From NCBI RefSeq assembly GCF_006716675.1, contig NZ_VFPM01000003.1, positions 744,001-808,000 on the forward strand: a stretch of DNA of 64,000 nucleotides, written 5' to 3'. The notes beneath the pieces are model-generated. The model was not told where the DNA came from and did not search any database. It saw only the letters and a program-made list of their open reading frames with translations. Below are positions 40,989 to 49,873 of this stretch, in pieces. The position numbers and the translations under genes are program-made. This stretch comes from Humibacillus xanthopallidus. Its GTDB lineage: Bacteria; Actinomycetota; Actinomycetes; Actinomycetales; Dermatophilaceae. Within the stretch, counting starts at the first letter, position 1. Each line of letters opens with the position of its first letter.

Positions 40989-41024
40989 GCTGCTCCTCGG
41001 TGGGTGGTCGTTCAGTTTCGTTGC

Positions 41025-41045
41025 GCACAATTCTGTTGTGCACAA
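41025..41045. promoter_or_regulatory. Overlapping OhrR operator palindromes
   Basis: GCACAA-TTCTG-TTGTGC (41025-41041) overlaps the perfect palindrome TTGTGCACAA (41036-41045). The site is 20 bases before the ohrR ATG and 36 bases before the ohr ATG. Its AT content is locally high for this genome. Confidence 0.75.
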
Positions 41046-41065
41046 TTTGATAGTACGCTTGGGGT

Positions 41066-41518
41066 ATGACCTCGTCCAAACCGGCCGACGCCCTGACGAT
41101 CGAGCAGCAGATCTGCTACGCGATGCACACCACCGTGCGCGCCTTCGACGCCGTCTACCGGGAGCTGCTCGCGGAGCACGGGCTGTCCTACCCGCAGTAC
41201 ATCGCCCTCATGGCCATCGGCGAGCACGGTCCGCTGACGGTCGGGGCCCTCGGCGAGCTCATGCGCCTCGACTCCGGCACCCTCTCGCCCCTGCTCAAGC
41301 GCATGGAGGCAGCGGGCCTCGTGGGGCGCACACGCGACCGCGCCGACGAGCGCCGGGTGCTCGTGGCGCTCACCGACCTGGGGCGCGACCGCCTCGCCGG
41401 CGTCTCGGAGGTGCCGCGCGCGATCGCGGCGCGCAGCGGCCTCACCCTGTCGCAGCTCGCCGAGCTGCGCAGCACGCTCGAGCGGCTGACCGCGACGCTC
41501 GAGACGGCACGGCCCTGA
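41066..41518 (+). CDS. ohrR: Peroxide-sensing MarR-family repressor
   Basis: Winged-helix MarR regulator of 150 residues. The reactive cysteine of OhrR proteins is present near the N-terminus (Cys17 in QQICYAMH). The wing segment DRADERRVLVALTDLG is typical. It should repress ohr and itself and be released when Cys17 is oxidised. Its gene is divergent from ohr. An identical arrangement occurs widely. Confidence 0.93.
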   Translation: MTSSKPADALTIEQQICYAMHTTVRAFDAVYRELLAEHGLSYPQYIALMAIGEHGPLTVGALGELMRLDSGTLSPLLKRMEAAGLVGRTRDRADERRVLVALTDLGRDRLAGVSEVPRAIAARSGLTLSQLAELRSTLERLTATLETARP

Positions 41519-41524
41519 CACGAC

Positions 41525-41555
41525 GATGCCGCCCCGCGAGTGGCGGAGCGGCATC
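41525..41555. terminator. Terminator after ohrR
   Basis: GATGCCGC/GCGGCATC outer stem and CCGC/GCGG inner stem with loop GAGT. It begins seven bases past the ohrR stop and lies between convergent units, so it probably also ends the prm operon. Confidence 0.8.
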
Positions 41556-41573
41556 GGGTGACGGGTCGTCGGG

Positions 41574-41702
41574 TCAGGTGGGGGACTCGCAGCGATAGAG
41601 CAGCACGTCGAGACGTTGCCTCAGCTGCTTGCGCCCGAGCACCATCCGGGGCACGACGACAGGCGCCAGGGCGGCGGTGACCTCGAGGAGCATGATCATC
41701 GG
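41574..41702 (-). CDS. Possible 42-codon small protein at the end of the prm operon
   Basis: Starts MIMLLEVTAALAPVVVP, a hydrophobic segment, then a basic stretch RKQLRQRLDVLLYR. It begins 11 bases after the chaperonin stop and ends before the terminator, so it would be in the operon. The ribosome-binding site is weak (CGGCGG). I do not recognise it and it could be chance. Confidence 0.35.
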   Translation of the reverse strand, partial: PMIMLLEVTAALAPVVVPRMVLGRKQLRQRLDVLLYRCESPT

Positions 41703-41713
41703 CCGACCGCCGG

Positions 41714-43363
41714 TCAGTAGATGTTGCTCGGACGGACGAGGCCCTCGGCGAGGTCGCCGAACCCGGGCGCGTAGATGGCGCCGGGGTTGCCCATGACCTC
41801 CTCGACGATCGCGGTCTCCGTCGTGATGATGAGCGCCGCGATGGATGCGGAGGCCTCGAGGGCCGCCCGGGTCACCTTGAGCGGGTCCATCACTCCGGCC
41901 TCGAGCATGTCGCCGTAGGCCCCGGTCACGGCGTTGAACCCGTGCCCGATCGGCAGGCTCGCGACGCGGGACACCACCTCGTCGCCGTCGTAGCCCGCGT
42001 TGATGGCGATCCACCGCAGCGGCTCGACGAGGGCGCGGCGCACGATCTCGCGACCCACGGCGTCGTCGCCGGTCAGCTCGATGCGCGACACGGCATCCTG
42101 GGCCTGGGTGAGGGCGGTGCCCCCGCCGGCCACGATGCCCTCCTGGAGCGCCGCGCGAGCGGCGGCCAGGGAGTCCTCGACGCGCAGCATGCGCTCCTTG
42201 AGCTCGACGCTCGTGGCTCCTCCGACATTGATCACGGCGACTCGGCCGGTCATGCGGGCAAGCCGCATCTGCAGGCTGTCCTGGTCACCCTCGATCTTCG
42301 AGCGCTCGAACTGCTTCTCCAACTGCGAGATTCGCGCGTCGACGAGAGCCGGGTCGCCATGGGCGCCGACGATCGTCGTGTCGTTCTCGGTGATCGTGAT
42401 GCGGTCGCAGGTGCCGAGGTCGGTGGCGCTGATCTCGTGCAGCTCGATGCCGGTGTCGTTGGCCACGACCCGCCCACCGAGCGCGATGGCGAGGTCCTCG
42501 AGCTCTGCGAGCCGGCGGTGACCGAAGCCCGGGGCCCGCACGACGACCGACTGCATCGTGCCGTGCATGTTGCCCCCGACGAGCAGCTGCAGCGCCGGCC
42601 CGTCGACGTCCTCGGCGAGGACGACGAGTGGCCGGTCGGCACGCTTGGCGGCCTCGACCGTCGGCATGATGTCCTGCACCTGCGTGATCTTCTTGTTCGT
42701 CAGCAGGATGACAGGGTTGTCGTAGACCGCCTCCATCCGCTCGCGGTCGGTGACCATGTAGGGCGAGATGTAGCCGTGGTCGAACTCGATGCCGTCGACG
42801 ACGTCGACCGAGAGGCCAAGGGTCTCCGACTCCTCCGTGGCGACGATGCCGTTCTTGCCGACGCGGGTCACGGCCTCGGCGACGGCCGAGCCGATGGCGT
42901 CGTCGTCGTTCGCAGCAAGCGTGGCGATCCGCTCGAGGGCGGCCTGGCCGGTCACCTCGGTGGCGAGACGGCGAAGCGTGTCGACGACCACCGGCACGGT
43001 CTGCTCGATGCCGCGGCGCACGCGCATCGGGTTCGCGCCGGCGTCGACGGCGCGCAGGCCCTCACGGACCATCGCCTGGGCGAGGACGGTCGCGGTGGTC
43101 GTGCCGTCGCCGACGACACCGTTCGTCTTCATCGCGACTTCCTTGACGAGCTGGGCGCCCATGTTGGCGAACGGCTCGCGCAGCTGGATCTCCTTGGCGA
43201 TGGTGACGCCGTCGTTCGTGATCGTCGGTGGTCCGGTGAGCTTCTCGAGGACGGCGTTGCGTCCCTTCGGACCGAGCGTCACCTTAACGGCGTCGGCGAG
43301 CGCGTTGACGCCGACCTCGAGCAGGCGACGGGCCTCTTCGTTGAAGCGCAGTTCCTTTGCCAT
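41714..43363 (-). CDS. GroEL-like chaperonin of the propane monooxygenase operon
   Basis: 60-kDa chaperonin of 549 residues. It has VKVTLGPKGRNAVLEK, GDGTTTATVLAQA (ATP site) and the EGIVAGGGTAL region. It lacks the Gly/Met-rich tail of housekeeping GroEL and ends RPSNIY. No groES is adjacent. Homologues in this position (MimG in M. smegmatis) are required to obtain soluble, active large hydroxylase subunit. ATG at 43363 follows AAGGA; only 5 bases separate it from the gene before, so translation is coupled. Confidence 0.92.
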   Translation of the reverse strand: MAKELRFNEEARRLLEVGVNALADAVKVTLGPKGRNAVLEKLTGPPTITNDGVTIAKEIQLREPFANMGAQLVKEVAMKTNGVVGDGTTTATVLAQAMVREGLRAVDAGANPMRVRRGIEQTVPVVVDTLRRLATEVTGQAALERIATLAANDDDAIGSAVAEAVTRVGKNGIVATEESETLGLSVDVVDGIEFDHGYISPYMVTDRERMEAVYDNPVILLTNKKITQVQDIMPTVEAAKRADRPLVVLAEDVDGPALQLLVGGNMHGTMQSVVVRAPGFGHRRLAELEDLAIALGGRVVANDTGIELHEISATDLGTCDRITITENDTTIVGAHGDPALVDARISQLEKQFERSKIEGDQDSLQMRLARMTGRVAVINVGGATSVELKERMLRVEDSLAAARAALQEGIVAGGGTALTQAQDAVSRIELTGDDAVGREIVRRALVEPLRWIAINAGYDGDEVVSRVASLPIGHGFNAVTGAYGDMLEAGVMDPLKVTRAALEASASIAALIITTETAIVEEVMGNPGAIYAPGFGDLAEGLVRPSNIY

Positions 43364-43368
43364 GTCTG

Positions 43369-44259
43369 TCAGTCCTTCGGATCGAGTTTCGGACGGCGAG
43401 TCGCCCGGGGATGAGAAACGCTCGGTGCGGTGCTGGTGGTGCGGGTCGTGCTGGTCGGGCTGGTCGTGTCGGTGATCTCGGTGATCTCGGTGATCTCGGT
43501 GGTGATGGCGGTCTCGTCGCCGCCCGCGTAGCGGGTGGCGAGCAGGCCCCGGCAGAAGTGGGCGTTGCCCTCGATGGAGATGCGCACCGAGGTCGCGAGC
43601 CGGAGCCGGAGCGGCAGCTCCTCGTCCGGCACCGCTTCGCCGTGGTCGTCCACGAGCACCCGCTCCCCCGGTGCCACACCGAGGCCGATGTCGGTGCGGC
43701 GGCGCAGGAGGGCCTCCTTGGTACGACCCGCCGGGAGGTCGGCGAGCGTCAGTCGCCCGAGGTCCTCGACCCGCACGGACCCGGCCGTCAGCGCTGCCAT
43801 GACGCATCGCTCCATCGCGGCCGTGTGGGCCTTGCGCTGGAAGGTGCGCCGGAGCTCGTCCAGGCCCACCTCCGCCTCGGCCCCGAAGGTGCCGAGGTAG
43901 CCCGCGTCGGCCGCGATCCCGGCGTTGATCTTGTCGGAGTCGTGGTGGTCGTCGAGCAGGACCGTGACCCTGCCGATGCCGCGCACGCGGCGCAGCGCGT
44001 CCTGGGCGTCCGAGACCATGAGATAGGCGAAGTTCGGCGAGCAGAACGACGTCGGCAGCCGCAGGTGGACCGTGACACCGGCAGGGTGAAGGGCCACCGA
44101 CCGGACGAAGCCGAGGCCGGTGATCGGCTCGTCCAGCTCGGGGTCCATGACGGTGGCGAGCGCCTCGAGCACCTCGTGCGCGAGGGATGCCCCCTGCCGC
44201 GGCCCCGCTCCCCGTGTCCGGGTCGTCGGGGACGCGGCCGGAGTGGCGACGGCGCTCAT
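43369..44259 (-). CDS. MIP18/DUF59-like protein of the prm operon
   Basis: A 296-residue protein. Residues about 25-115 form a DUF59/PaaD-like domain (VMDPELDEPITGLGFVRSV, TSFCSPNFAYLM), a fold linked to iron-sulfur or metal-centre assembly. The middle is unassigned. The last 45 residues are a Thr/Ser/Ile-rich tail with the 9-bp-encoded repeat EITEITEIT. ATG overlaps the amidohydrolase stop. A gene like this accompanies propane-type monooxygenases in Mycobacterium, so a role in building the di-iron site is a reasonable but untested guess. Confidence 0.78.
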   Translation of the reverse strand: MSAVATPAASPTTRTRGAGPRQGASLAHEVLEALATVMDPELDEPITGLGFVRSVALHPAGVTVHLRLPTSFCSPNFAYLMVSDAQDALRRVRGIGRVTVLLDDHHDSDKINAGIAADAGYLGTFGAEAEVGLDELRRTFQRKAHTAAMERCVMAALTAGSVRVEDLGRLTLADLPAGRTKEALLRRRTDIGLGVAPGERVLVDDHGEAVPDEELPLRLRLATSVRISIEGNAHFCRGLLATRYAGGDETAITTEITEITEITDTTSPTSTTRTTSTAPSVSHPRATRRPKLDPKD

Positions 44260-45302
44260 GAGAACACGCTCTCCTTCGCCCCCGCCGCGACCTCGAGGCC
44301 GGGCTCGGCCATCTCGGCCTCGGGCAGCCGCAGCTGCGCGGGAACGTCGAGGTCATACATCTTCGCGGCGTTGAGGCCGAGGATCTTCTTCTTCTGGGCG
44401 ACCGTGAGCGGCGCGTACTCCGTCATGTCCTCGGGGATCTGGAAGTCGACGAACTTCTCGATGAGCCACTTCGGCGTCCAGATGGCGTAGTCGCTGGAGA
44501 ACTGGATCTTGTCCTCGCCGACCCAGTAGAGGAGCTCGCCGATGATCTGAGCGAAGTAGCGCGGGCGGGTGTGGATGAAGGGCATCGCCACGGCGAGGCC
44601 GGCGTGCACGTTGGTCTCCTGGGTGGCGATCCAGCAGAAGTCCTCGAGGCGCGGCAGGCCGACGTGCTCGACGACGAAGTTGAGGCCCTGGAAGTCGGTC
44701 GCGACCGCATCGACGTCGGCGACGTCGAACGCGTCGCGGTCGAGCGGGATGATCGTCGGGCCCTTGTGGATGTGGATGTTCTTCACCCCGAGCTCCTCGC
44801 AGGCCTCGAGGTACCTGTAGGTCCACGGGTCGGTCAGCTTGTAGCCGCGAGAGCGGCCGTGCCACTCAGCGGTGTAGAGCTTGACACCCTTGAGGCCGAA
44901 GCGCTCCGCGTCCCGCCGCAGCTGGTCGAGACCGGCCTGCTCGTTGCGTGGGTCGAAGTTGTGGTTGTAGGTCAGCTTGTCGGAGTGGGCCTGGGTCAGG
45001 GCCCACGCCTCCTCGGTCTGCCCGAAACCGTTCTCGTAGAAGTCGCCGAGGAAGGCCGGCTGGAAGATCGCGTGGTCGACGTAGCCCTCGTCGAAGAGGT
45101 CCCTCATGAGCCGCTCGCCGCCGTAGTACGTGTAGGTGTCGTAGTCCCAGACGACCTCCTCGGGGCTGAGGTTCTTGTGGTAGTCGTAGAAGCAGTCGAT
45201 GAACTGCTTGCCGTGGATGTTCCTGAGGTTCGACTCACGGCCGTCCCACAGGGCGACGTGCGCATCGACGACGTAGTACTTCTCGCCGTTCTTCTCGTAC
45301 AT
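44256..45302 (-). CDS. Amidohydrolase-2 family protein of the prm operon
   Basis: TIM-barrel metal-dependent hydrolase of 348 residues. The N-terminal DAHVALWDG replaces the usual HxH by DAHVAL with a single His. IHIHKGP, VVEHVGLP and FSSDYAIW supply further ligands (His and the final Asp). It begins at ATG 45302 after GAGGAAGCC. Always found beside group 5 monooxygenase genes in Gordonia, Rhodococcus and Mycobacterium, but its reaction is unknown. The partial metal motif means catalysis should not be assumed. Confidence 0.85.
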   Translation of the reverse strand: MYEKNGEKYYVVDAHVALWDGRESNLRNIHGKQFIDCFYDYHKNLSPEEVVWDYDTYTYYGGERLMRDLFDEGYVDHAIFQPAFLGDFYENGFGQTEEAWALTQAHSDKLTYNHNFDPRNEQAGLDQLRRDAERFGLKGVKLYTAEWHGRSRGYKLTDPWTYRYLEACEELGVKNIHIHKGPTIIPLDRDAFDVADVDAVATDFQGLNFVVEHVGLPRLEDFCWIATQETNVHAGLAVAMPFIHTRPRYFAQIIGELLYWVGEDKIQFSSDYAIWTPKWLIEKFVDFQIPEDMTEYAPLTVAQKKKILGLNAAKMYDLDVPAQLRLPEAEMAEPGLEVAAGAKESVFS

Positions 45303-45343
45303 GGCTTCCTCACTTCGTTGTGTCGGGATGAAACGCAGGCGTG

Positions 45344-45397
45344 TGCCGCTGGGCCGGAGCCAGTGGTGGAGCCGGGCTGGGTGCCGGCCCAGCGGCA
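45344..45397 (-). other. Long hairpin between prmD and the amidohydrolase gene
   Basis: Perfect 14-bp stem TGCCGCTGGGCCGG/CCGGCCCAGCGGCA with a 26-base loop. It occupies the 152-base gap and has no U-run. It may reduce transcription into the accessory genes or protect the prmABCD mRNA. Confidence 0.75.
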
Positions 45398-45454
45398 TAC
45401 GAACGCCTTGGTGCGCCAACGGTTCTCGTCGGTCTTCTTCAGGTGGTGCGTGCC

Positions 45455-45796
45455 TCAGTTGGCGACGAGGTCGAAGCCGATGTACTCCGCGGCGTCCTCG
45501 GGACTGGCGAAGAGGATCGTCTTGTCGTCGAGGTGGACCATGCGGCCGTAGTGCGTCGAGCTGATCTCCTCGAAGACGGACCCGTCGAAGTCGATGCCGA
45601 GGGCGTCGCTCAGCTCCTCGTAGTCGAAGTCGAGCAGCTTGGGCCCGTCGACCCGGATCATCGACGGGTACTCGGTGAGCTCGACGCCCTCCTTGCGACC
45701 CATGACCTCGGCCACGACGCGGCCGACCGGGGTGTTCATCAGCGTGACGCCGCACATGTTGGAGAACGAGGCCTCCGAACCGAATGTCATGCTCAC
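45455..45796 (-). CDS. prmD: Propane monooxygenase coupling protein
   Basis: MmoB/DmpM-family effector of 113 residues that binds the hydroxylase and tunes substrate and oxygen access without cofactors. Family features are the N-terminal FGSEASFSNMCGVTLMNTPVG and the region VELTEYPSMIRVDGPK. It overlaps prmC by four bases and closes the structural part of the operon. Confidence 0.93.
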   Translation of the reverse strand: MSMTFGSEASFSNMCGVTLMNTPVGRVVAEVMGRKEGVELTEYPSMIRVDGPKLLDFDYEELSDALGIDFDGSVFEEISSTHYGRMVHLDDKTILFASPEDAAEYIGFDLVAN

Positions 45797-46899
45797 TGGT
45801 CCAACTCCTTCGGGATGTCGAGCTCGAGGTCCTCGAGCAGGCTGCGGAACTTGTCCTTCGCCGCGTCAAGGGACGTCGCGAAGGTGATCGGCTTCTCGGC
45901 CGGCTGCGACCAGATCGGCTGGAGGGCCTTGGCCGCGGCGAGGCACTTCGGGACCCACACGGACAGCCACTGACCGAAGAGCTCCTTGTTGGCCGCGCCG
46001 TGCTCCTCGTCGCGAACGAGCAGCTGGAAGAGGCTGCGCGAGGCGGCGAGGTCGCGGGCGTAGTCGTTCTCTCCCGTGCCGACGATCGTCGGGGTGATGT
46101 AGTCGCCGTTGCGGGCGGCGATCTGCATGACGAGCTCGCTCCGGAAGAGCTGGCCGACGAGCTGCTCGAAGACGATGTTCGTCGCGAAGAGGAGCTCACC
46201 CCAGTCCCCGACCGCCGTCAGCTCCTCCACCGTCTGGCGGGTGGGCTGCCACTCGGGCGCGTTCTGCCAGACGTCGCGGTGGGCCGGGCCGTCGAAGTCG
46301 ATGTCGGCCTCGGAGAGGTCGAGGTTGAAGAGGGCGAGGTCCTGGGCGAAGCGCATCTTGTGCGCCGCGGCCACCGCCACCGCGTTGTTGATCATGTTCG
46401 TCGGCGCGGACCGCTGGATCGAGGTGAAGACGTGCAGCGCTATGCCGTTCTCCGCGTGCATCCAGGCGCCGAGGTTGCGCTGGATGAAGACCACCCAGGC
46501 GTGGTTCCAGTTCTTGTAGGCGCCGGCTCGCTTCGCGTTCTCCAGGCAGAGGCTCACCTGGCGGACGACCGCCGAGTTGTTGCGGTAGATCGTCTGCTCC
46601 CACTCCTCGTTGGGATCGAGGAAGGTGTGCCAGTTGGAGGACTGGGCCTTCGTCCACTCCTTCGGGTAGCCGCCGGGGCCGTCGCCGAAGCCGTAGATCC
46701 AGCCCTGGGTGAGGTGCCGGTCGGGGTCCGGCTGCACGTCGACGGTGACGTCCTCGTACATCGTCGCCCGCAGCTTGGCCGGCTTGTAGTAGTTGTACGT
46801 GCGGCTCTTCGAGCTCGGGAAGTCCAGGGCGCCGGCCTCGGAATCGGTGAACTCGATCTTGGGGAAGCTGCGCGTCTTCTGGTCGGTGATGTCCGCCAT
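45793..46899 (-). CDS. prmC: Propane monooxygenase hydroxylase, small (beta) subunit
   Basis: Non-catalytic di-iron-fold subunit of 368 residues that packs against PrmA. It is ferritin-like and helical but lacks the ExxH iron ligands. SRTYNYYKPAKLRATMYEDV and HLTQGWIYGFGDGPGGYPKEW match beta subunits of group 5 enzymes. ATG at 46899 follows CGGAG about nine bases upstream. The 56-base gap after prmB shows no hairpin. Confidence 0.94.
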   Translation of the reverse strand: MADITDQKTRSFPKIEFTDSEAGALDFPSSKSRTYNYYKPAKLRATMYEDVTVDVQPDPDRHLTQGWIYGFGDGPGGYPKEWTKAQSSNWHTFLDPNEEWEQTIYRNNSAVVRQVSLCLENAKRAGAYKNWNHAWVVFIQRNLGAWMHAENGIALHVFTSIQRSAPTNMINNAVAVAAAHKMRFAQDLALFNLDLSEADIDFDGPAHRDVWQNAPEWQPTRQTVEELTAVGDWGELLFATNIVFEQLVGQLFRSELVMQIAARNGDYITPTIVGTGENDYARDLAASRSLFQLLVRDEEHGAANKELFGQWLSVWVPKCLAAAKALQPIWSQPAEKPITFATSLDAAKDKFRSLLEDLELDIPKELDQ

Positions 46900-46955
46900 G
46901 TCAGTCAACTCCGTTGTTGATGTTGGTGATTCGTGGATGTGCCGTGCAGGTGCGC

Positions 46956-48029
46956 TCAGGTCGTCACGACGGTCACGGGGCTCGTGAACGAGTCGTGGAA
47001 GACCTGGTCGTTGGGCACGCCCTGCTGCTCGAGGAAGAGCAGCGCGGCGTCGACCATGGGCGGCGGACCGCAGAGGTAGACCTCGCACCTGGCGAGCGCC
47101 TCCTCACGTCGCGCCACCACGTCGGTGACGTTGCCGAGCTCCGGACGGAGGCCGGACGGCATACCGCCCCCGTCTGGCGAGGGCGCCTCCGGGAGGGGCT
47201 CCGACAGGCAGGCGACGAACTCGAAGTCGCGAAGGCCCTCGCCGAGGGCGAGGATCTCGTCGACGTAGAAGAGGTCGGCCGCCGTGCGTGCGCCGTAGTA
47301 GAAGCGGACCGGGCGGGTGCTCTCGGTCTCGTTGAGGTGTCGCAGGAGCGAGAGGATGGGAGCCATCCCCGCCCCTCCCCCGATGCACACGACGGGAAGG
47401 GCGTGCCCCTCCTTGATCGTGAACGAGCCGTACGGACCGTTGACGTGCAGCTCGTCGCCGACCGCGAGGCCGTCGTCGAGCAGCGCCGAGAACCGGCCAC
47501 CCGGGTACTTCTTGATGAGGAACTCGACCTCACCGGGTGTGGACTGCGTCGTCGCCATGGAGAACGAGCGGTGCTCGTCCGTCCCGGGGATGAAGATGTC
47601 GCTGTACTGCCCGGGCTTGAACTCGTAGGTCGCCGGCTCGATCGCCGTCAGGCGGAGCGACACGATGTCGCGGGTCATCGGCTCGATGGCGGTGACCCTC
47701 GTGCGCACGTCCTGGATCGGCACGCCGCCGAGCAGCTCGTCCTCGTCGAAGTTGAGCAGCTCGATCGTGCAGTCGCTGAAGGCGTGGGCCCGGCAGAGCA
47801 GGACGTATCCCTCGTCGACCTCGGCGTCGTTGCAGGCGAACGTCGAGTAGCGCTCCATCTGGATCTCGCCCTCGAGGATGTAGCTCTTGCAGGCCGAGCA
47901 CTGTCCCTCGCGGCAACCATGCATGAGGTGGATGCCCTGACGGAACGCGGCGTCGAGGATCTTCTCGTCCTCGCCGACCTCCATCTCGATGTCGACGGGT
48001 TCGAAGTAGATCTTGTGGGTGTCGGCCAT
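46956..48029 (-). CDS. prmB: Propane monooxygenase reductase
   Basis: Moves electrons from NAD(P)H to the hydroxylase. A 357-residue fusion of a plant-type 2Fe-2S ferredoxin (Cys39, Cys44, Cys47 and Cys79; CREGQCSACKSY), an FAD domain with RSFSMA, and an NAD domain (VVCIGGGAGMAPILSLL, CGPPPMVDAA). ATG at 48029 follows GAGGAGG. The gene lies second, between prmA and prmC, the order that marks group 5 soluble di-iron monooxygenases. Confidence 0.95.
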   Translation of the reverse strand: MADTHKIYFEPVDIEMEVGEDEKILDAAFRQGIHLMHGCREGQCSACKSYILEGEIQMERYSTFACNDAEVDEGYVLLCRAHAFSDCTIELLNFDEDELLGGVPIQDVRTRVTAIEPMTRDIVSLRLTAIEPATYEFKPGQYSDIFIPGTDEHRSFSMATTQSTPGEVEFLIKKYPGGRFSALLDDGLAVGDELHVNGPYGSFTIKEGHALPVVCIGGGAGMAPILSLLRHLNETESTRPVRFYYGARTAADLFYVDEILALGEGLRDFEFVACLSEPLPEAPSPDGGGMPSGLRPELGNVTDVVARREEALARCEVYLCGPPPMVDAALLFLEQQGVPNDQVFHDSFTSPVTVVTT

Positions 48030-48096
48030 GGTGGGCCTCCTCTCGAGTGCGGGTGGTGTGGGTGTGCAGGTGCTGCTGGCGGCTCGGGGTCCGGGG

Positions 48097-48133
48097 GTTG
48101 GCGGCGCCACTCATCCCTGGTAGCGCCGCCAAC
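48097..48133 (-). other. Intercistronic hairpin between prmA and prmB
   Basis: Perfect 11-bp stem GTTGGCGGCGC/GCGCCGCCAAC with a 15-base loop, in the 148-base gap. No U-run follows. Probably stabilises the prmA mRNA or partly terminates, which would give more PrmA than PrmB. Confidence 0.8.
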
Positions 48134-48177
48134 CCGATCTGGCGGTGGAGCCGGACGGCCCCGGTCGACGAGGTCGC

Positions 48178-49809
48178 TCAGGCGACCTTCGTGCCGTTCG
48201 CCCGGTACTCCGCGACGTGGGCCTCGCGCTCGGCGTCGGACATCTGGTTGAGGAGCACGTTGGGGCTCATGAACCGGTTGCCGCGGACGTCGTCGAGGGT
48301 CCACATCTTCTTGGGGTCGAGGTCGAGGTGCGGCTGCCCGATGAGGGTCTTGCCGTCGTCGCGGACGTAACCCAGGTCCTTGACGATGTCGGCGAGGTCC
48401 TTGTCGTGGTGCAGCGTCTCCCACTCGCGGAAGCCGGTGAGGCGGCCCATGTTGGGCGTCTCGCGACCCTCGTACTCCGACCGGAACGCCTTGGCGTCCG
48501 TCCAGTAGCACGTCTCCGAGCAGTAGGTCCTCCACTGGTCGTCGACCTTCTCGACCACCATGTCCTCACGGATGAGGGCCGGCACCATGCAGGTCCAGCA
48601 CCGGTGGGGGTACTGGTAGCCCACGTCCTCGAAGGCGATCGGCTTGTTGCGGCCGGGGTAGGCGAGCCGGTTGTAGTTCTCCCACCACTTGCCGTACTTG
48701 CTGTACCACCCGGGGTACTTCTCCTCGAACCACTCGAAGTCGGTGTCCGTCATGGTGTCGATGCGCCAGTAGTTGACGGGCCATCCGGTGGCGAAGAAGC
48801 GGGCGACCTCGTGGACGTAGCCCTTGTTCGTGATCCGGTTCCAGGCCTCCTCGACGAGGTCGTGGGGGATGGTGAGGCCGTACTTCTCGAGCGGGAGCAG
48901 GTAGCTGCGGTAGTAGTCGTCGTAGATCCACCGACGCCACATCTCCGCGTAGCTCTCGCGGTCCTTGCGACGGTCCTTCGTGCCGTACTCGATGAAGGTG
49001 CCGATGGCCGCGTCGACGACGCAGTGGTTGTTCCACCACGCGTAGCGCAGGTCGCGCTCGAGGAGCGGGCGGTTGCGCTCGTCGGCGAGGGCCATGAGCA
49101 GGATCGAGTAGCCGTTGGAGATGTGCCGCGACTCGTCCGACTGGACCGAGTGGAAGACCGTCGGCAGCAGGTAGTCGCCGTTGGCCGCAGCCTCGTCGGG
49201 CATCGCCACGAAGAGCGTGTTGGTGAAGGCCGTCTCGGCGACCACCGTGAGGTAGACGTTGGCGGCGGTGATCGCGTCGCCGGTGATGAAGCCCTCACCG
49301 AACTGCCGGCCGATGGTGCCCGCGTAGTTGTTCGCGAACGCCTTCTCCGTCATGTCGAAGCCGGCGGGGTCGATGTACTGGTTCATGTAGAGCTTCTTGA
49401 GGTTCATCTGGATCGTCGAGTGACGAACCTCGTCGATCATCTGGACCGCGAGCCCGTTGTGGATCTCCGGGTTCGGCACCGCGTCGATCGCCATCGGCAT
49501 GGCGCGGGCAGCCGAGATCTCAGGGAACGGGATGATCGACAGGAACAGCTTCTGCCACTCGAGCCAGCGCTGCTGGACCTGGCGGAACATGTTGCCGCGG
49601 ACCGCGCCGTCCATCGCGCCGAAGACGCGGTTGTCCTTCTCCTCCTCCATCGGGAAGTAGGACCGCATGATCTGCTTGAGCGGGTCCTTCTTCGGGGCCT
49701 TCTCGAACGTGTAGTCCGTGCCGAAGCGGGTCGCGGGTGTCGCGAAGGTCGGCTCCCACGTCAGCTCGGAGATCTTCGCGTGGGCCTTCGTCAGACTCTG
49801 TCTGCTCAC
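48178..49809 (-). CDS. prmA: Propane 2-monooxygenase-type hydroxylase, large subunit
   Basis: Catalytic di-iron subunit of 543 residues. All six iron ligands are in place at the family spacing: Glu97, Glu127 and His130 (DEVRH), Glu192, Glu226 and His229 (DESRH), equivalent to E114/E144/H147/E209/E243/H246 of methane monooxygenase. Its sequence and the A-B-C-D order match the propane/acetone/phenol-oxidising group 5 enzymes of Gordonia and Mycobacterium. GTG at 49809 has AGGAGG seven bases upstream. It leads the operon and faces the activator gene. Actual substrate range must be tested. Confidence 0.95.
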   Translation of the reverse strand: MSRQSLTKAHAKISELTWEPTFATPATRFGTDYTFEKAPKKDPLKQIMRSYFPMEEEKDNRVFGAMDGAVRGNMFRQVQQRWLEWQKLFLSIIPFPEISAARAMPMAIDAVPNPEIHNGLAVQMIDEVRHSTIQMNLKKLYMNQYIDPAGFDMTEKAFANNYAGTIGRQFGEGFITGDAITAANVYLTVVAETAFTNTLFVAMPDEAAANGDYLLPTVFHSVQSDESRHISNGYSILLMALADERNRPLLERDLRYAWWNNHCVVDAAIGTFIEYGTKDRRKDRESYAEMWRRWIYDDYYRSYLLPLEKYGLTIPHDLVEEAWNRITNKGYVHEVARFFATGWPVNYWRIDTMTDTDFEWFEEKYPGWYSKYGKWWENYNRLAYPGRNKPIAFEDVGYQYPHRCWTCMVPALIREDMVVEKVDDQWRTYCSETCYWTDAKAFRSEYEGRETPNMGRLTGFREWETLHHDKDLADIVKDLGYVRDDGKTLIGQPHLDLDPKKMWTLDDVRGNRFMSPNVLLNQMSDAEREAHVAEYRANGTKVA

Positions 49810-49873
49810 TCTTGCCTCCTGGGTGTCGGGTCGGTCGGCATTGACCGAGCCGTCACGACGAGGACGCTCGCCG

